A DNA stretch of 64,000 bases from Omphiscola glabra (GCA_964017045.1 OZ024798.1:31362347-31426346); one strand, 5' to 3'; positions 62,401-63,568 are shown, numbered from the stretch's first letter. A program made the numbers and translations. The notes: generated by a model from the letters alone, not told the origin.

Positions 62401-63568
62401 ATCGGTTATACCACCACCCCCAGTTCAAGTTTCCTTGGCCTCCAGCATCAAATCTTCAACAAACACTACAGTCATCAATACTGGAATCATGAAGCCGCAG
62501 GACACAGTTTCCCCTGCTGTCACGTCCAGCTCTGCAGACTACATTGCCCTGGCAGAGAAAGCCAGGCAGGAATATTTAAAGAAGAAAGCATCTGGCAATC
62601 TTCAAAGCCATATTGAGAAGAAAGGGCCAGTTGAAATCACCCCGAGCAGAAAGACGAACACCCCGGGGTCTCCCACTGCAGTTGTGGCATCAAAACCAAC
62701 AGGTATGACTCTGATTGATGTCAAACCAGTGAAGCACTCAGGTGAGAAAGTGCAAGTCACCAAGCTTGACCATAAGGATCTATCCAATGGTAAAGCCAAT
62801 GTGGCGGTGATTGGTGTCACAGAAGACCATTCTCACACTGAGCAGTCTTTGAGTAATGGTACAATGAAAAAACCAAAGTCAAATGGTAACACCTCTCCAC
62901 CCCCTGGCCTAATTCCAGCCCCTCATCATGAAACGCAGCCAATGGTGGCCCCACCACCTCCAGGATTTAAAGATGATTTAAATAATGGAAAAATCATGAA
63001 AACTGTCGTCTTGGATATCATACCTCCACCCTCATCATTTAGCAGTGTGGACAATAGTCCTGAACACGGAAACCACATGCCGTCTTTTGGCCAGGAGGAC
63101 AATGCAAGCTTTGTCTCCTCGGTTTCCTCCCTCAGCACTCTTTCCAGTGAGCCAGGAGATGGGGGTCACCATGATGGCCGGAGTATTGAAGATCTGATCG
63201 CACCCCCACCTCCACCACCATTGGACTGCGACGATCTGGGTGATCAAGATGCGTTCATCCCACCCCCGCCACAATTCCTGGAAATTGACTCCAACGCTAA
63301 TGAGAGCCAAACAATGGACAAAAACTCAAAGCCGTTTGCCACAAAGTCTGTTTCCACATGGTCATGTCTGGATGTCTTGGACTGGCTGGATAGTCTGGGG
63401 CTGCCCCAGTACAGGGTCAGCTTTGCTAAAGCTTGTGTGGATGGGTCAAAGCTCGTAGACATGGGCAGAAATGAATTCATCAATTTGGGTGTCACGCAAG
63501 TTGGGCATCGCATGAACCTGGAGCGATCTGTGAAAAAACTTAACCTGGGAGCATCTACTAACTTATAA
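3194..63568 (+). CDS. SHANK: SHANK/ProSAP postsynaptic scaffold, 5'-partial, 18 exons in window
   Basis: Joined exons: 3194-3265, 3850-3975, 5775-5846, 6308-6416, 6727-6884, 7594-7764, 8207-8468, 8716-8958, 9889-10053, 11639-11737, 12273-12354, 52617-52690, 54857-54993, 58033-58207, 58550-58642, 58816-59063, 59453-60746, 61683-63568. They total 5466 nt, every junction is in phase, and the frame closes on TAA. The product in the window is 1821 residues: SPN about 1-90, ankyrin repeats about 91-322, SH3 about 430-490, PDZ about 524-625, proline-rich and low-complexity region about 650-1750, SAM about 1751-1816. Family knowledge: SHANK proteins are master scaffolds under the postsynaptic membrane, binding GKAP through PDZ, Homer through PPxxF, and polymerising by SAM. 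Length and order match the family. The exon or exons giving the first residues of SPN lie upstream. No other animal gene family combines these domains, so identity is secure. Exact ends of exons 9 and 14 are the least certain. Confidence 0.95.
3266..3849. other. SHANK intron
   Basis: A 584-bp AT-rich intron bounded by gtaag and ...tgatcag. I see nothing else in it; the short open frames lack coding character. Confidence 0.85.
3850..3975 (+). CDS. SHANK: SHANK exon 2: SPN domain, part 2
   Basis: 42 codons, phase 0. The stretch PPANGKAGKFMEEERLLNEY is nearly a family signature: a conserved glycine-lysine turn and an acidic/arginine helix followed by a tyrosine-proline. It ends in GFLE just before gttag. 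This part of SPN packs against the ankyrin repeats and, in vertebrate SHANKs, binds Ras-type GTPases; that function is family knowledge only. Confidence 0.95.
3976..5774. other. SHANK intron with a 30-bp minisatellite
   Basis: A 1.8-kb intron from gttag to tgctgtag. Apart from the tandem array at 5092-5383 I see only AT-rich unique sequence. Confidence 0.85.
5092..5383. repeat. Minisatellite, 30-bp unit, about 10 copies
   Basis: Highly uniform units starting gctgttctgtattttatttt and ending cccaaatca; only a few single-base changes (for example tgt for tct near 5217). Because 30 is divisible by three, frames on both strands are open across it, giving false peptides. The near-identity suggests recent expansion. 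Confidence 0.95.
5775..5846 (+). CDS. SHANK: SHANK exon 3: SPN domain, part 3
   Basis: 24 codons, phase 0, beginning FKYKKRVYKMMQINERKLKQ. This corresponds to the 'FRYKKRVY' strand and basic helix that closes the SPN domain and leads into the ankyrin block. Acceptor ttttgctgtag, donor gtaagg. Confidence 0.92.
5847..6307. other. SHANK intron
   Basis: A 461-bp AT-rich intron; nothing further seen. The acceptor is ...cacaacag. Confidence 0.85.
6308..6416 (+). CDS. SHANK: SHANK exon 4: first ankyrin repeat
   Basis: 109 nt, phase 0 in and phase 1 out. It encodes SKLKLFMDAVRAGNIEKINK followed by a helix-turn and GLDPNFHD, the characteristic first SHANK ankyrin unit. The donor is g|gtaatg. The acceptor lacks a strong pyrimidine tract, but phase and homology fix it. 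Confidence 0.93.
6417..6726. other. SHANK intron
   Basis: A 310-bp AT-rich intron with no other recognisable feature. Confidence 0.85.
6727..6884 (+). CDS. SHANK: SHANK exon 5: ankyrin repeats 2-3
   Basis: 158 nt, phase 1 to 0. After the split Glu codon it reads TPLTSAVTLG, then SGGAHLDFRNKQGLTPLHRG, matching the family's 'GGAHLDFRxxxGLTxxH'. It carries the TPLH tetrapeptide of ankyrin repeats. Donor gtgaga. Confidence 0.95.
6885..7593. other. SHANK intron
   Basis: A 709-bp intron, AT-rich, with a short G run near 7354. No exon-like segment or recognisable repeat was seen. Confidence 0.85.
7594..7764 (+). CDS. SHANK: SHANK exon 6: ankyrin repeats 3-5
   Basis: 57 codons, phase 0. It starts TMLDLGASPDCKDARDLTPL, corresponding to the vertebrate 'LLDLGASPDYKDSRGLTPLY' segment, and ends DEHGWYEIHQ directly before gtacaa. 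The repeat consensus residues (Gly-Ala-x-x-x-x-x-Asp and TPL) are intact. Confidence 0.96.
7765..8206. other. SHANK intron, 3' part duplicated elsewhere
   Basis: A 442-bp intron. Positions 8047-8185 recur at 10412-10550 in a later intron; see the repeat entries. Poly-T run near 7810-7823. Confidence 0.85.
8047..8185. repeat. Dispersed direct repeat, copy 1
   Basis: About 140 bp beginning ctacaaatttgaatggtctc and ending near tttatttaat, with a second copy at 10412-10550 at roughly 90% identity by eye. It ends about 20 bp before the acceptor of exon 7, so it includes part of that exon's branch region. No terminal inverted repeat is evident. Confidence 0.85.
8207..8468 (+). CDS. SHANK: SHANK exon 7: ankyrin repeats 5-7
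   Basis: 262 nt, phase 0 to 1. It encodes ACKNGRVQHLEHLLFYGAEM and, further on, TPLHICALNNQEACARVLLF-RGAD, the best-conserved part of the whole gene and almost residue-for-residue the vertebrate SHANK sequence. It ends with a degenerate last repeat (QTADQVAALAGNTAIADMIN). Donor g|gtgagt is close to consensus. Confidence 0.98.
8716..8958 (+). CDS. SHANK: SHANK exon 8: linker between ankyrin and SH3
   Basis: 243 nt, phase 1 to 1. It begins VPYREIPQYSNRRKGASLTP, matching the family's 'VPFRETPSYxxRRR' that follows the ankyrin block, then becomes Ser/Pro/Arg-rich low complexity (SPSSSSSPIGG). Probably a disordered linker with phosphorylation sites. Acceptor tctcatcag, donor g|gtaaaa. Confidence 0.93.
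8959..9888. other. SHANK intron with poly-T and a small duplicated segment
   Basis: A 930-bp intron. 9280-9320 and 9528-9552 are T-rich runs. A segment with ggggtggcggcggaaacctc at about 9334 is repeated at about 9410, with gaps. Otherwise AT-rich unique sequence. Confidence 0.8.
9330..9470. repeat. Imperfect two-copy tandem repeat around GGTGGCxGCGGAAACCTC
   Basis: Two copies of a T-run / aaaccaaagggggtggcgg / aaacctc-aa-tcctctcat block lie about 76 bp apart. A third partial match (ctcattggtgtc) lies at 9561. Origin unknown. Confidence 0.6.
9889..10053 (+). CDS. SHANK: SHANK exon 9: N-terminal half of SH3
   Basis: 165 nt, phase 1 to 1. It encodes RPTKLFSAGQKLVIMSEVFP then YVCIKPYTARFPGELSLQKG-EFIQ, which aligns with the SHANK SH3 start ('KLYSAVPGRKFIAVKA...GEIPLHRGEAV'). 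The ALYDY-type ligand motif reads CIKPY. The donor aag|gttttg is weak, but splicing here joins exactly in phase to the second SH3 half at 11639. Reading through instead gives a stop at 10146 (separate entry). Confidence 0.85.
10054..10148 (+). CDS. Possible read-through (intron-retained) end of exon 9
   Basis: If the weak donor at 10054 is skipped, 31 further codons follow and end at TGA 10146-10148. An AATAAA lies at 10200-10205, about 52 bp later. That would give a truncated SPN-ankyrin protein with an incomplete SH3. The added residues show no homology I recognise. It may simply be intron. Confidence 0.2.
10200..10205 (+). promoter_or_regulatory. Possible intronic polyadenylation signal AATAAA
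   Basis: AATAAA 52 bp after the read-through stop of exon 9. In such AT-rich sequence the hexamer is common by chance, so it is notable only because of its position. Confidence 0.2.
10412..10550. repeat. Dispersed direct repeat, copy 2
   Basis: Same orientation as copy 1 at 8047-8185. Differences are scattered substitutions plus a one-base shift in 'cagtttct(t/g)'. The copies lie 2.4 kb apart in different introns of the same gene. Confidence 0.85.
10638..10746. repeat. Tandem repeat, 37-bp unit, 3 copies
   Basis: Each unit contains agctttctttatttaagttg followed by a-(t/c)c(t/c)gagtagc. Small and intronic. Confidence 0.85.
11639..11737 (+). CDS. SHANK: SHANK exon 10: C-terminal half of SH3
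   Basis: 99 nt, phase 1 to 1. With the split Val codon it reads TGVTDQGLYEGRKSSGVEGY-FPSGHLSQNVR, which aligns with 'IGEGGFWEGTVKGRTGWFPADCVEEVQMR'. The FWEG tryptophan is Leu-Tyr and GWFP is GYFP, so two ligand-groove aromatics are replaced. Acceptor cattttag; donor gag|gtctgt. Confidence 0.85.
11738..12272. other. SHANK intron
   Basis: A 535-bp AT-rich intron with nothing else recognised. Confidence 0.85.
12273..12354 (+). CDS. SHANK: SHANK exon 11: SH3-PDZ linker
   Basis: 82 nt, phase 1 in and phase 2 out. It encodes AGSMGDVNVVSRGDNQRNTL then AALMQVE, ending ag|gtaaga with a consensus donor. The leftover AG pairs with the single A that opens exon 12 to make an Arg codon. This phase match across 40 kb shows that exon 12 is its partner. 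No homology to the longer vertebrate linker is visible. Confidence 0.8.
12460..12617 (+). mobile_element. MITE, family A copy 1 (TIR AGACCTGTTTAC)
   Basis: A 158-bp element starting cagacctgtttactcttacg and ending tgagggtaaacaggtctg, so its ends are inverted repeats of at least 12 bp. A second copy lies inverted at 50378-50534 with the same length and about 90% identity by eye. Target duplication is not clear. No coding capacity; superfamily not assigned. Confidence 0.8.
12645..12725. repeat. Degenerate tandem repeat, about 25-bp unit, 3 copies
   Basis: Units read tactgtcagccaaact with variable ends. A short array just after the MITE. Confidence 0.7.
13413..13721. repeat. Minisatellite, 44-bp unit, exactly 7 copies
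   Basis: The unit starts atcaaaagatttatatagga and ends gtacctctgctcct. Copies are virtually identical (one 'taac' for 'tatc' at about 13589), implying recent expansion or strong homogenisation. Confidence 0.95.
14117..14166. repeat. Short tandem repeat, 17-bp unit, 3 copies
   Basis: Copies of cggatagtaagggca. The flanking region 13722-14250 has no recognised gene. Confidence 0.75.
14786..14923. mobile_element. Half copy of a foldback element
   Basis: From tgcgttcaaaaagaaatttg to aatttccggatacg this matches the right arm of the complete foldback element at 39489-39742. Here the motif 'atttccgtcaacgaaatttctttcgatca' is present as an internal tandem duplicate. The left arm is missing. Confidence 0.8.
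15424..15500. repeat. Tandem repeat, 23-bp unit, about 3.3 copies
   Basis: The unit is ctacttgtttaatctgttag followed by tca, with near-perfect copies. Confidence 0.9.
15501..17154. other. Intronic stretch without gene
   Basis: Unique-looking, CpG-containing sequence. Two full CRE palindromes (16081 and 16217), a poly-C run at about 16253-16270, and an A/T then G-rich simple region at 16470-16530. No exon-like segment seen. Confidence 0.6.
17163..17349. mobile_element. hAT-type MITE with 8-bp target duplication
   Basis: A 187-bp element with ends caacgttccctctaag and cttaaagggaacattg; the inverted ends match at 14 of 16 positions. It is flanked by exact GTGACAGC at 17155-17162 and 17350-17357. 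An 8-bp duplication and CA...TG ends are typical of hAT elements. The interior has repeated 'gctgcgcgg' and no coding potential. Confidence 0.88.
17780..18700. repeat. Region with TTCGGTTTCGGC-type repeats
   Basis: 17810-17925 and 18590-18705 both contain many TTTCGG / CCGAAA words in both orientations (for example tgtttcggccgaaacc near 18661). They may be two ends or two copies of an interspersed element. I could not define boundaries or target duplications. A poly-G run lies between them at 18119-18142. Confidence 0.4.
18720..20200. other. Intronic stretch without gene
   Basis: No homology, splice-compatible exon or defined repeat recognised. Moderately CpG-rich. Confidence 0.55.
20211..20276. 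repeat. Tandem repeat, 21-bp unit, 3 copies
   Basis: Unit cagaaccgggcgttggacac-a. Confidence 0.88.
20705..20713 (+). promoter_or_regulatory. Candidate TATA box for the intronic ORF
   Basis: TATAAAAAG lies 326 bp before the ATG at 21031. If used, transcription would start near 20735 and the leader would be about 300 nt with an upstream ORF (20878-20991). This is inference from motif and position only. Confidence 0.3.
21031..25119 (+). CDS. 1362-codon ORF in SHANK intron: candidate alternative first coding exon
   Basis: A continuous ORF starting ATG in good context (A at -3); an in-frame TAA at 21025-21027 with no intervening AG shows that this exon cannot be entered by splicing in that frame. 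Residue features: basic N-terminus (SKPNNILRRKSSLQIKERQL), proline-rich block about 385-480 with repeated PPPPPLPPN and one PPxxF (PPQPF, 22399-22413), Ser/Gly/Asp-rich disordered middle, basic segment about 1055-1075 (RRRKPKSGVKFLARAFFKGK), charged coiled coil about 1192-1232, and Tyr/Pro-rich end. At 25064/25065 CAG|GTCTGT leaves phase 2, exactly what PDZ exon 12 needs; the same GTCTGT hexamer is the donor of exon 10. The 18 codons after it look like read-through. A joined product would be 2646 residues. GC-rich, CpG-rich codon use differs from the other SHANK exons. It is either a PDZ-first SHANK isoform or a nested gene; no homolog recognised. Confidence 0.75.
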   Translation: MSKPNNILRRKSSLQIKERQLVAARGDPSQGRFRYLEEHDPVPDNSRRSPETVGVVVDLQAFASIINPDTEGAARARGRPNDTGRVSTVVRSSSAEMAVDKSYRGDGAFRSGNETPKRTTAAAVQLTRPMLVRQNSYELDLAELKAFYHQQAATGRMSPRRPVVQLDRVVAPREYDRVREWLHRSDFSQDPDGVKAGGEHGTAGTSARSEAGQRTQSFVAPPPPPPLPVPVQRYASLREPSPRQDHQAVSVLQSNTRHDGRTALMQELREKLQSRDGQGHDSGSMSRDSILNDVGGFTEPGPGNVHGAPHDDGTKRRTGSQVRGLKSQPSAKYGSFLSELNATISRAPSHRSVSNQKSATLLNSSDWPSQPPANPTSTFADESNKHPPPSNPHPPPPLPPNNLPPPSPLPPNIPPPPPPLPLNMPPPPLPPNIPPPPPPLPPNIPPPPPPLPPSSGPPQPFLSTNSSQTPPPPSSPAPPLPSIILPEIKSDSPDTRSHLMATEHAVLTDGQASFQGQRLDVSRLTPTSMNESLLFLHSPSTPATRVGGLKGSESPHPFTPLHSTVRRSEGDNSEIISSGLPPPGATVTKSNPPLVQSVVSPRLKFEPPGYTSGLESVASTNVEQSGAAEEDDRATGSGARGECIAINRTHEQGGASVFGREDQGRRFDQGQGGLTISFDNSGENLVQIHEITSGVLADTYPQREVIDGHLPRDTGFSSLDKSSSKYQVDTEHTTELESLRVGNGASSDWSYGNGIPRSIPNKTNAPCPAAVGSGDSILGPGNGKESRGLPSPVRSAKRTYSANQPPFSHQVGLIKATGEPSDNGNKEESSREKQGDHESGTGHGPGKNSGVSLLGVQERDVLGRECSSYGYNNSVDTARGLGEGNNSTSGLIQTTEVTALSQDFITETRVVYNSLRTGGTRVVPYTSFPRKLVSVTSFPDNTSGDRVITDTDRSLDDQSDRTLDDPPPDQVRSVVFDNHLSDWDTGSSSGSEHDFHRLRSLANSNDSLTAVFSRHATLPLKVRADRTLTGSHHNLDVQSDASQHPASSQSAPNSSRRRKPKSGVKFLARAFFKGKSESISDVTYEITETRFVNSLDDIKPNDADSSPANHGLADGHNVAHARGQSRVAGAHIHSDTRNNDAMLSSRNHDHELLPPSALGPHDGRSGHYATGSLARSKSLFSSTPSLFVRSTPEDKFWKKEKKRLEEERKRREKEEKKRLEEEKKRRKMLKKSATVSGKSSPRDRTYVIRPIENIYSQPQFRMRAVHIDYQDDPRLPPPHQPPPPPPGHYATARMALRDGYSIYASTPDMARVEQVYGTTTRRPTPVIPPSSHYAAPYGYVDAHTRSVVQGHMTYVLWRPVVC
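25065..25070 (+). other. Candidate phase-2 splice donor of the intronic ORF
   Basis: ACCAG|GTCTGT. Splicing to 52617 (27.6 kb away) gives ...YGYVDAHTR followed by EQRPRVVLLHRS of the PDZ start and keeps frame to the SHANK stop (7941 nt in total, divisible by three). Confidence 0.5.
25216..25950. repeat. Tandem duplication, about 369 bp, 2 copies
   Basis: Copy 1 from caccatccctgggaggcttt at 25216, copy 2 from the same words at 25585. They differ only by a missing t in 'gtagt(t)gag', T-run length and about one substitution (catcgg/aatcgg), so the duplication is recent. It begins about 100 bp after the intronic ORF stop. An assembly artefact is possible. Confidence 0.93.
26117..26488. repeat. 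Minisatellite, 30-bp unit, about 12 copies
   Basis: Unit words gtgtccatgtttagactcta then tgacacac(t/c)a; two copies lack 'ctct'. Apparent peptides (SMFRLYDT repeats) are by-products. Confidence 0.93.
26654..26711. repeat. Tandem repeat, 29-bp unit, 2 copies
   Basis: cagggaccaatgtcagcaga repeated directly. Confidence 0.85.
26985..27117. repeat. Minisatellite, 25-bp unit, about 5 copies
   Basis: Unit gagaaccctctgcgtgtccc then ctgct, with minor variants at both ends of the array. Confidence 0.9.
27118..27750. other. Intronic stretch without gene
   Basis: Contains a poly-G run at about 27630-27645 and a CRE palindrome at 27679. Nothing else recognised. Confidence 0.55.
27752..27987. repeat. 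Minisatellite, 33-bp unit, 7 copies
   Basis: Unit cgtgtaagagatctagttgc then tgctgtcgtggcc. First and last copies carry agatcttg instead of agatctag. One frame is open across it (RVRDLVAAVVA repeats) only because of the period. Confidence 0.93.
28096..28178 (-). mobile_element. hAT-type MITE fragment
   Basis: On the minus strand it begins accggttctcagcctgtggg, runs through ccgcgacccctttgggg and ends near accatcggaaaacaca. That is a well-known pattern of non-autonomous hAT repeats with GGTTCTCA termini, recognised from memory of such repeats in many animal genomes. The other end is missing; no target duplication found. Confidence 0.6.
28475..28633. mobile_element. hAT-type MITE with 8-bp target duplication
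   Basis: A 159-bp element from cagcggttctcaacctgtgg to ggtttgagaaccactg. The ends are inverted (CAGYGGTTCTCAA). Flanks GTTTAAAA (28467-28474) and ATTTAAAA (28634-28641) are an 8-bp duplication with one mismatch. Same broad family as the fragment at 28096. Confidence 0.85.
28642..29758. other. Intronic stretch without gene
   Basis: One CRE palindrome (29044) and a small 'tgtgtcgttaatgtcg' duplication at 29121-29158. The 122-codon open frame at 29344 has no recognisable homology and is probably chance. Confidence 0.5.
29758..29892. repeat. CT/TC microsatellite region
   Basis: Interrupted (TC)n / (CT)n tract with ccct and taac interruptions. Confidence 0.95.
29893..30770. other. Intronic stretch without gene
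   Basis: CRE palindrome at 30028. AT-rich in the middle (30290-30460). The 164-codon frame at 30515 runs into the 24-bp repeat and lacks homology. Confidence 0.5.
30771..30893. repeat. Minisatellite, 24-bp unit, about 5 copies
   Basis: Unit aggttagggatagatttagg then gttc. It contains ttaggg words but is not a telomeric TTAGGG array. Confidence 0.9.
30894..31857. other. Intronic stretch without gene
   Basis: A poly-G run at about 31417-31429 and a TA microsatellite at 31639-31655. No gene or defined element seen. Confidence 0.55.
31858..32083. repeat. Minisatellite, 21-bp unit, about 11 copies
   Basis: Unit catcagccatcatagtacaa then c. Only two substitutions (gccgtc at about 31887, catcgg at about 31922). 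Minus-strand frame DGCTMMA is a by-product of the 7-codon period. Confidence 0.95.
32360..32402. repeat. TA microsatellite
   Basis: tataaatatatatat... run of about 40 bp. Confidence 0.9.
32665..32848. repeat. GAGA-rich minisatellite, left block
   Basis: Units of about 32-36 bp: agtagatagtttcatagtag then cacaatgagagaga. It continues in the same orientation at 33558-33871 after an unrelated GC-rich insert. Confidence 0.88.
32849..33557. mobile_element. Unidentified GC-rich insert in a minisatellite
   Basis: About 700 bp of GC- and CpG-rich sequence interrupts the GAGA minisatellite. Both junctions carry catagtaacacaat (left ends at 32848, right 33562-33575), which fits a 14-bp target duplication but could also be repeat units. 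No inverted ends seen. Short open frames occur on both strands (33350-33535 +, 33271-33609 -) without recognisable homology. A truncated retroelement is the best guess. Confidence 0.4.
33558..33871. repeat. GAGA-rich minisatellite, right block
   Basis: Same unit as 32665-32848, with alternating 'agatagtttcatag' and 'agatcgtgtcatag' versions, so the higher-order unit is about two monomers. Confidence 0.88.
33872..34141. repeat. Degenerate CA-rich tandem repeat
   Basis: Variants of acacaccatgacatatgtac and acacacc(t/a)tgacagat. This is the target into which the hAT MITE at 34142 inserted. Confidence 0.8.
34142..34328. mobile_element. hAT-type MITE with perfect inverted ends and 8-bp target duplication
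   Basis: A 187-bp element: starts CAGTGGTCGGCAAA, ends TTTGCCGACCACTG, perfect 14-bp inverted repeats. Flanked by exact CACCACAC at 34134-34141 and 34329-34336. Interior contains gcggccgcatgcggcta and no coding potential. Its right end is included in the tandem array that follows. Confidence 0.93.
34309..34505. repeat. Minisatellite, 48-bp unit, 4 copies, containing a MITE end
   Basis: Unit starts catgagtttgccgaccactg (the last 20 bp of the MITE), then caccacac (its target duplication), then flanking atgacatatctacacac. Starts at 34309, 34357, 34405 and 34453. The array must have arisen after the insertion. Confidence 0.93.
34786..34974. repeat. Tandem repeat, about 17-bp unit, about 11 copies
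   Basis: Degenerate copies of attacatcttacgtcatt. Confidence 0.88.
34975..36555. other. Intronic stretch without gene
   Basis: Poly-C runs at about 35197 and 35582, poly-T/G blocks at 35800-35850 and 36335-36355. No exon or defined element recognised. Confidence 0.5.
36562..36825. repeat. Minisatellite, 42-bp unit, about 6 copies
   Basis: Unit ggctacatagagtactcatc then tacacttctgcagactttcttt. 14-codon period, so one + frame is open (LHRVLIYTSADFLW repeats). Not considered coding. Confidence 0.93.
36826..37726. other. Intronic stretch without gene
   Basis: Small 'gggcgtacagggcacca' duplication near 37107-37143, poly-C runs at about 37408 and 37689. Nothing else recognised. Confidence 0.5.
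37727..37850. repeat. Minisatellite, 26-bp unit, about 5 copies
   Basis: Unit ccagtgcacagactgtaagc then tagttg, nearly invariant. Confidence 0.93.
38326..38892. repeat. Minisatellite, 27-bp unit, about 20 copies
   Basis: Unit cacccacctacacccgggcc then tcagcgc with t/c variants and a few truncated units (38477-38560). Nine-codon period leaves long false frames on both strands (HLHPGLSAT / GCRWVALRP). Confidence 0.95.
39386..39463. repeat. Short tandem repeat around GTAGCTAGAGTTGATGTCATGG
   Basis: Three partial copies, unit about 31 bp with one truncated copy. Confidence 0.75.
39489..39742. mobile_element. Foldback element with 10-bp direct flanks
   Basis: A 254-bp near-palindrome: left arm gttaccggaaatttgatcga..., right arm ...tcgatcaaatttccggatacg, arms over 100 bp long around a centre near 39625. 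Exact AAACTCAAGG flanks at 39479-39488 and 39743-39752. Arms contain repeated ATTTGATCGA / ATTTCGTCGA modules. An 8-10 bp duplication fits Mutator-like or hAT MITEs. Half copy at 14786-14923. Confidence 0.88.
39753..41231. other. Intronic stretch without gene
   Basis: Poly-C at about 39761, poly-G at about 40218, poly-C at about 40728. A small duplication 'aagctggtca' at 40716/40763. No gene seen. Confidence 0.5.
41232..49607. repeat. 8.4-kb VNTR, 29-bp unit, about 289 copies
   Basis: Unit gtggtttggcacgatggttg then gttatggta. The 5' part (to about 43 kb) mostly has 'agtGGtttgg' and 'ggaag'; the 3' part mostly 'agtGAtttgg' and 'ggtag'. A rare variant 'ttgggtatgg...cacaatgg' recurs at 43522, 44073, 45233, 46480 and 47640. 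These spacings (551, 1160, 1247, 1160) are exact multiples of 29, showing higher-order duplication. Long open frames occur only where 'ggaag' replaces 'ggtag'; not coding. Confidence 0.98.
49640..49812. repeat. Tandem duplication, about 80-bp unit, 2 copies
   Basis: Both copies contain cttaacagcaacgc...gtccctg(t/g)gcaaagtaa and end atatctagcaaggg. Lies just after the VNTR. Confidence 0.88.
49813..50377. other. Intronic stretch without gene
   Basis: Poly-G run at 49975-49990. Short open frames only. Confidence 0.55.
50378..50534 (-). mobile_element. MITE, family A copy 2 (inverted)
   Basis: The reverse complement matches 12460-12617 along its full length. Ends read cagacctgtttaccctcaaa and gagtaaacatgtct. 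Opposite orientation to copy 1. Confidence 0.82.
50535..51360. other. Intronic stretch without gene
   Basis: A three-copy 'atgcttgattgcca' short repeat at 50577-50628. Otherwise no recognised feature. Confidence 0.55.
51361..51487. repeat. Minisatellite, 31-bp unit, 4 copies
   Basis: Unit cagtacccctgcccagggct then aggctcactgc. Confidence 0.95.
51550..51892. repeat. Minisatellite, 42-bp unit, 8 copies
   Basis: Unit acctcaccatcccaagtact then atctacccctgtccagccatgg, essentially invariant. Frames on both strands remain open (14-codon period). Confidence 0.96.
52255..52445 (-). mobile_element. Candidate tRNA-derived SINE
   Basis: On the minus strand the sequence ctggctcatatttatg is followed about 40 bp later by GGTTCGATACC, an exact fit to the pol III B-box consensus GGTTCGANNCC. 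Related sequence (ttaagggcccac...tattgatcattatggctc) occurs in the intron at 60783-60835. No A-tail or target duplication was defined. It lies about 170 bp before PDZ exon 12. Confidence 0.45.
52617..52690 (+). CDS. SHANK: SHANK exon 12: start of PDZ domain
   Basis: 74 nt, phase 2 to 1. It encodes EQRPRVVLLHRSAEGYGFVL-RGAK. GYGF is the carboxylate-binding loop (GFGF in vertebrate SHANKs), followed by the family's VLRGAK. Acceptor aatttccag, donor t|gtaagt. Both exon 11 and the intronic ORF donor supply the required AG. Confidence 0.97.
52691..54856. other. SHANK intron with a degenerate tandem repeat
   Basis: A 2.2-kb AT-rich, CpG-poor intron. Tandem repeat at 53085-53425; A/T runs at 53829-53842 and 54034-54074. 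Confidence 0.85.
53085..53425. repeat. Degenerate minisatellite, about 32-bp unit, about 10 copies
   Basis: Variants of gggtccatgcaatcagtgaa then ccatacaatcag. Strongly diverged towards the 3' end. Confidence 0.88.
54857..54993 (+). CDS. SHANK: SHANK exon 13: PDZ core
   Basis: 137 nt, phase 1 to 0. It encodes FNDFTPTPEYPALQYLDSVD then PGSQADRAGLKGGDFIIE, matching 'FTPTPAFPALQYLESVDxxGxAxxAGLRxGDFLIE' of the family. The Asp-Phe-Ile pair of the AGLxxGDFI turn is intact. Acceptor cctttcag, donor gtgaga. Confidence 0.98.
54994..58032. other. SHANK intron
   Basis: A 3.0-kb AT-rich, CpG-poor intron. No exon or clear mobile element recognised; one small 'aatgaggg' degenerate tandem region at 56030-56120. 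Confidence 0.8.
58033..58207 (+). CDS. SHANK: SHANK exon 14: end of PDZ
   Basis: 175 nt, phase 0 to 1. It encodes INGENVVRASHEHVVHLIRS then SSDILTLKVITV. The helix-B start VRASHEHVV carries the histidine expected of a class I PDZ, and the closing strand is LTLKVITV. The donor is either caa g|gttgga (58207) or gca c|gtaaaa (58195), 12 nt apart and in the same phase. I chose the longer because the basic RKKQ agrees with basic residues after PDZ in relatives. Confidence 0.9.
58208..58549. other. SHANK intron
   Basis: A 342-bp AT-rich intron ending ctatgtttag; nothing else seen. Confidence 0.85.
58550..58642 (+). CDS. SHANK: SHANK exon 15: post-PDZ segment
   Basis: 93 nt, phase 1 to 1. It encodes APLPPQRDPRTSLSFSKASS then KSMTEGLAEI, parallel to 'APPPPKRAPSTTLTLRSKSMTAELEEL' in vertebrates. 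Donor g|gtcagt. Confidence 0.95.
58816..59063 (+). CDS. SHANK: SHANK exon 16: post-PDZ helix and linker
   Basis: 248 nt, phase 1 to 0. Starts EKLDAAIAEFEGQESIRRHS, matching 'GEKLDEILAVAAE'. Later SHTVKRVSVVDYESLISGEP and SPAEARIKKYHKKSAS correspond to the vertebrate ATVKQRP...ITPAEISSLF segment. Acceptor attggacag, donor caa|gtatgt. Confidence 0.93.
59064..59452. other. SHANK intron
   Basis: A 389-bp AT-rich intron, nothing else recognised. Confidence 0.85.
59453..60746 (+). CDS. SHANK: SHANK exon 17: proline-rich region, part 1
   Basis: 1294 nt, phase 0 to 1. Starts SMERSKSTPDIISALEGEYD (family: KSxxxxxxLASLLEGxF), then APPPPPHATAYTG, a segment AQKFIQKHPNAMLLVTADIH, Ser-rich stretches, a polyproline run (60509-60564) and ISAEDIMAAVAERKSRLE before aca a|gtgagt. 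Mostly disordered; polyproline segments are potential SH3 or EVH1 ligands. An open frame continues into the intron to 60841 through a TTC microsatellite and is not coding. Confidence 0.95.
60747..61682. other. SHANK intron with microsatellite and transposase remnant
   Basis: A 936-bp intron. (TTC)n at 60760-60784, SINE-like match at 60783-60835, and a decayed DNA-transposon remnant at about 61063-61590. Acceptor ccaccctcag. Confidence 0.8.
61063..61590 (+). pseudogene. Decayed transposase fragment, Tc1/mariner-like helix-turn-helix
   Basis: Starts near gggtgtctcaagaaacgtgg, a terminus type common in mariner/IS630 relatives. An open stretch at 61400-61585 includes TGISCRTVQNIVKQDLQLQS-YK, which resembles the '(S/R)xxTVxRILKxDLxLxxYK' DNA-binding helix. 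Upstream frames are broken by stops. No catalytic region remains. Confidence 0.5.
61683..63568 (+). CDS. SHANK: SHANK exon 18: proline-rich region, part 2, and SAM domain
   Basis: 1886 nt, phase 1 to stop TAA. Starts SKSTHELNQEALKAAVALRK-SRLE; then a long Ser/Thr/Pro/Lys-rich disordered region including a threefold coding repeat ATTQVT (62203-62253). Three PPxxF Homer-type motifs: PPPGF (62954-62968), PPSSF (63026-63040), PPPQF (63263-63277). C-terminal SAM about 63353-63556: WSCLDVLDWLDSLGLPQYRV ... FINLGVTQVGHRMNLERSVK, with the LGVTxVGHRMNxER signature of SHANK SAM. The stop follows 5-6 residues after the domain. Confidence 0.98.
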
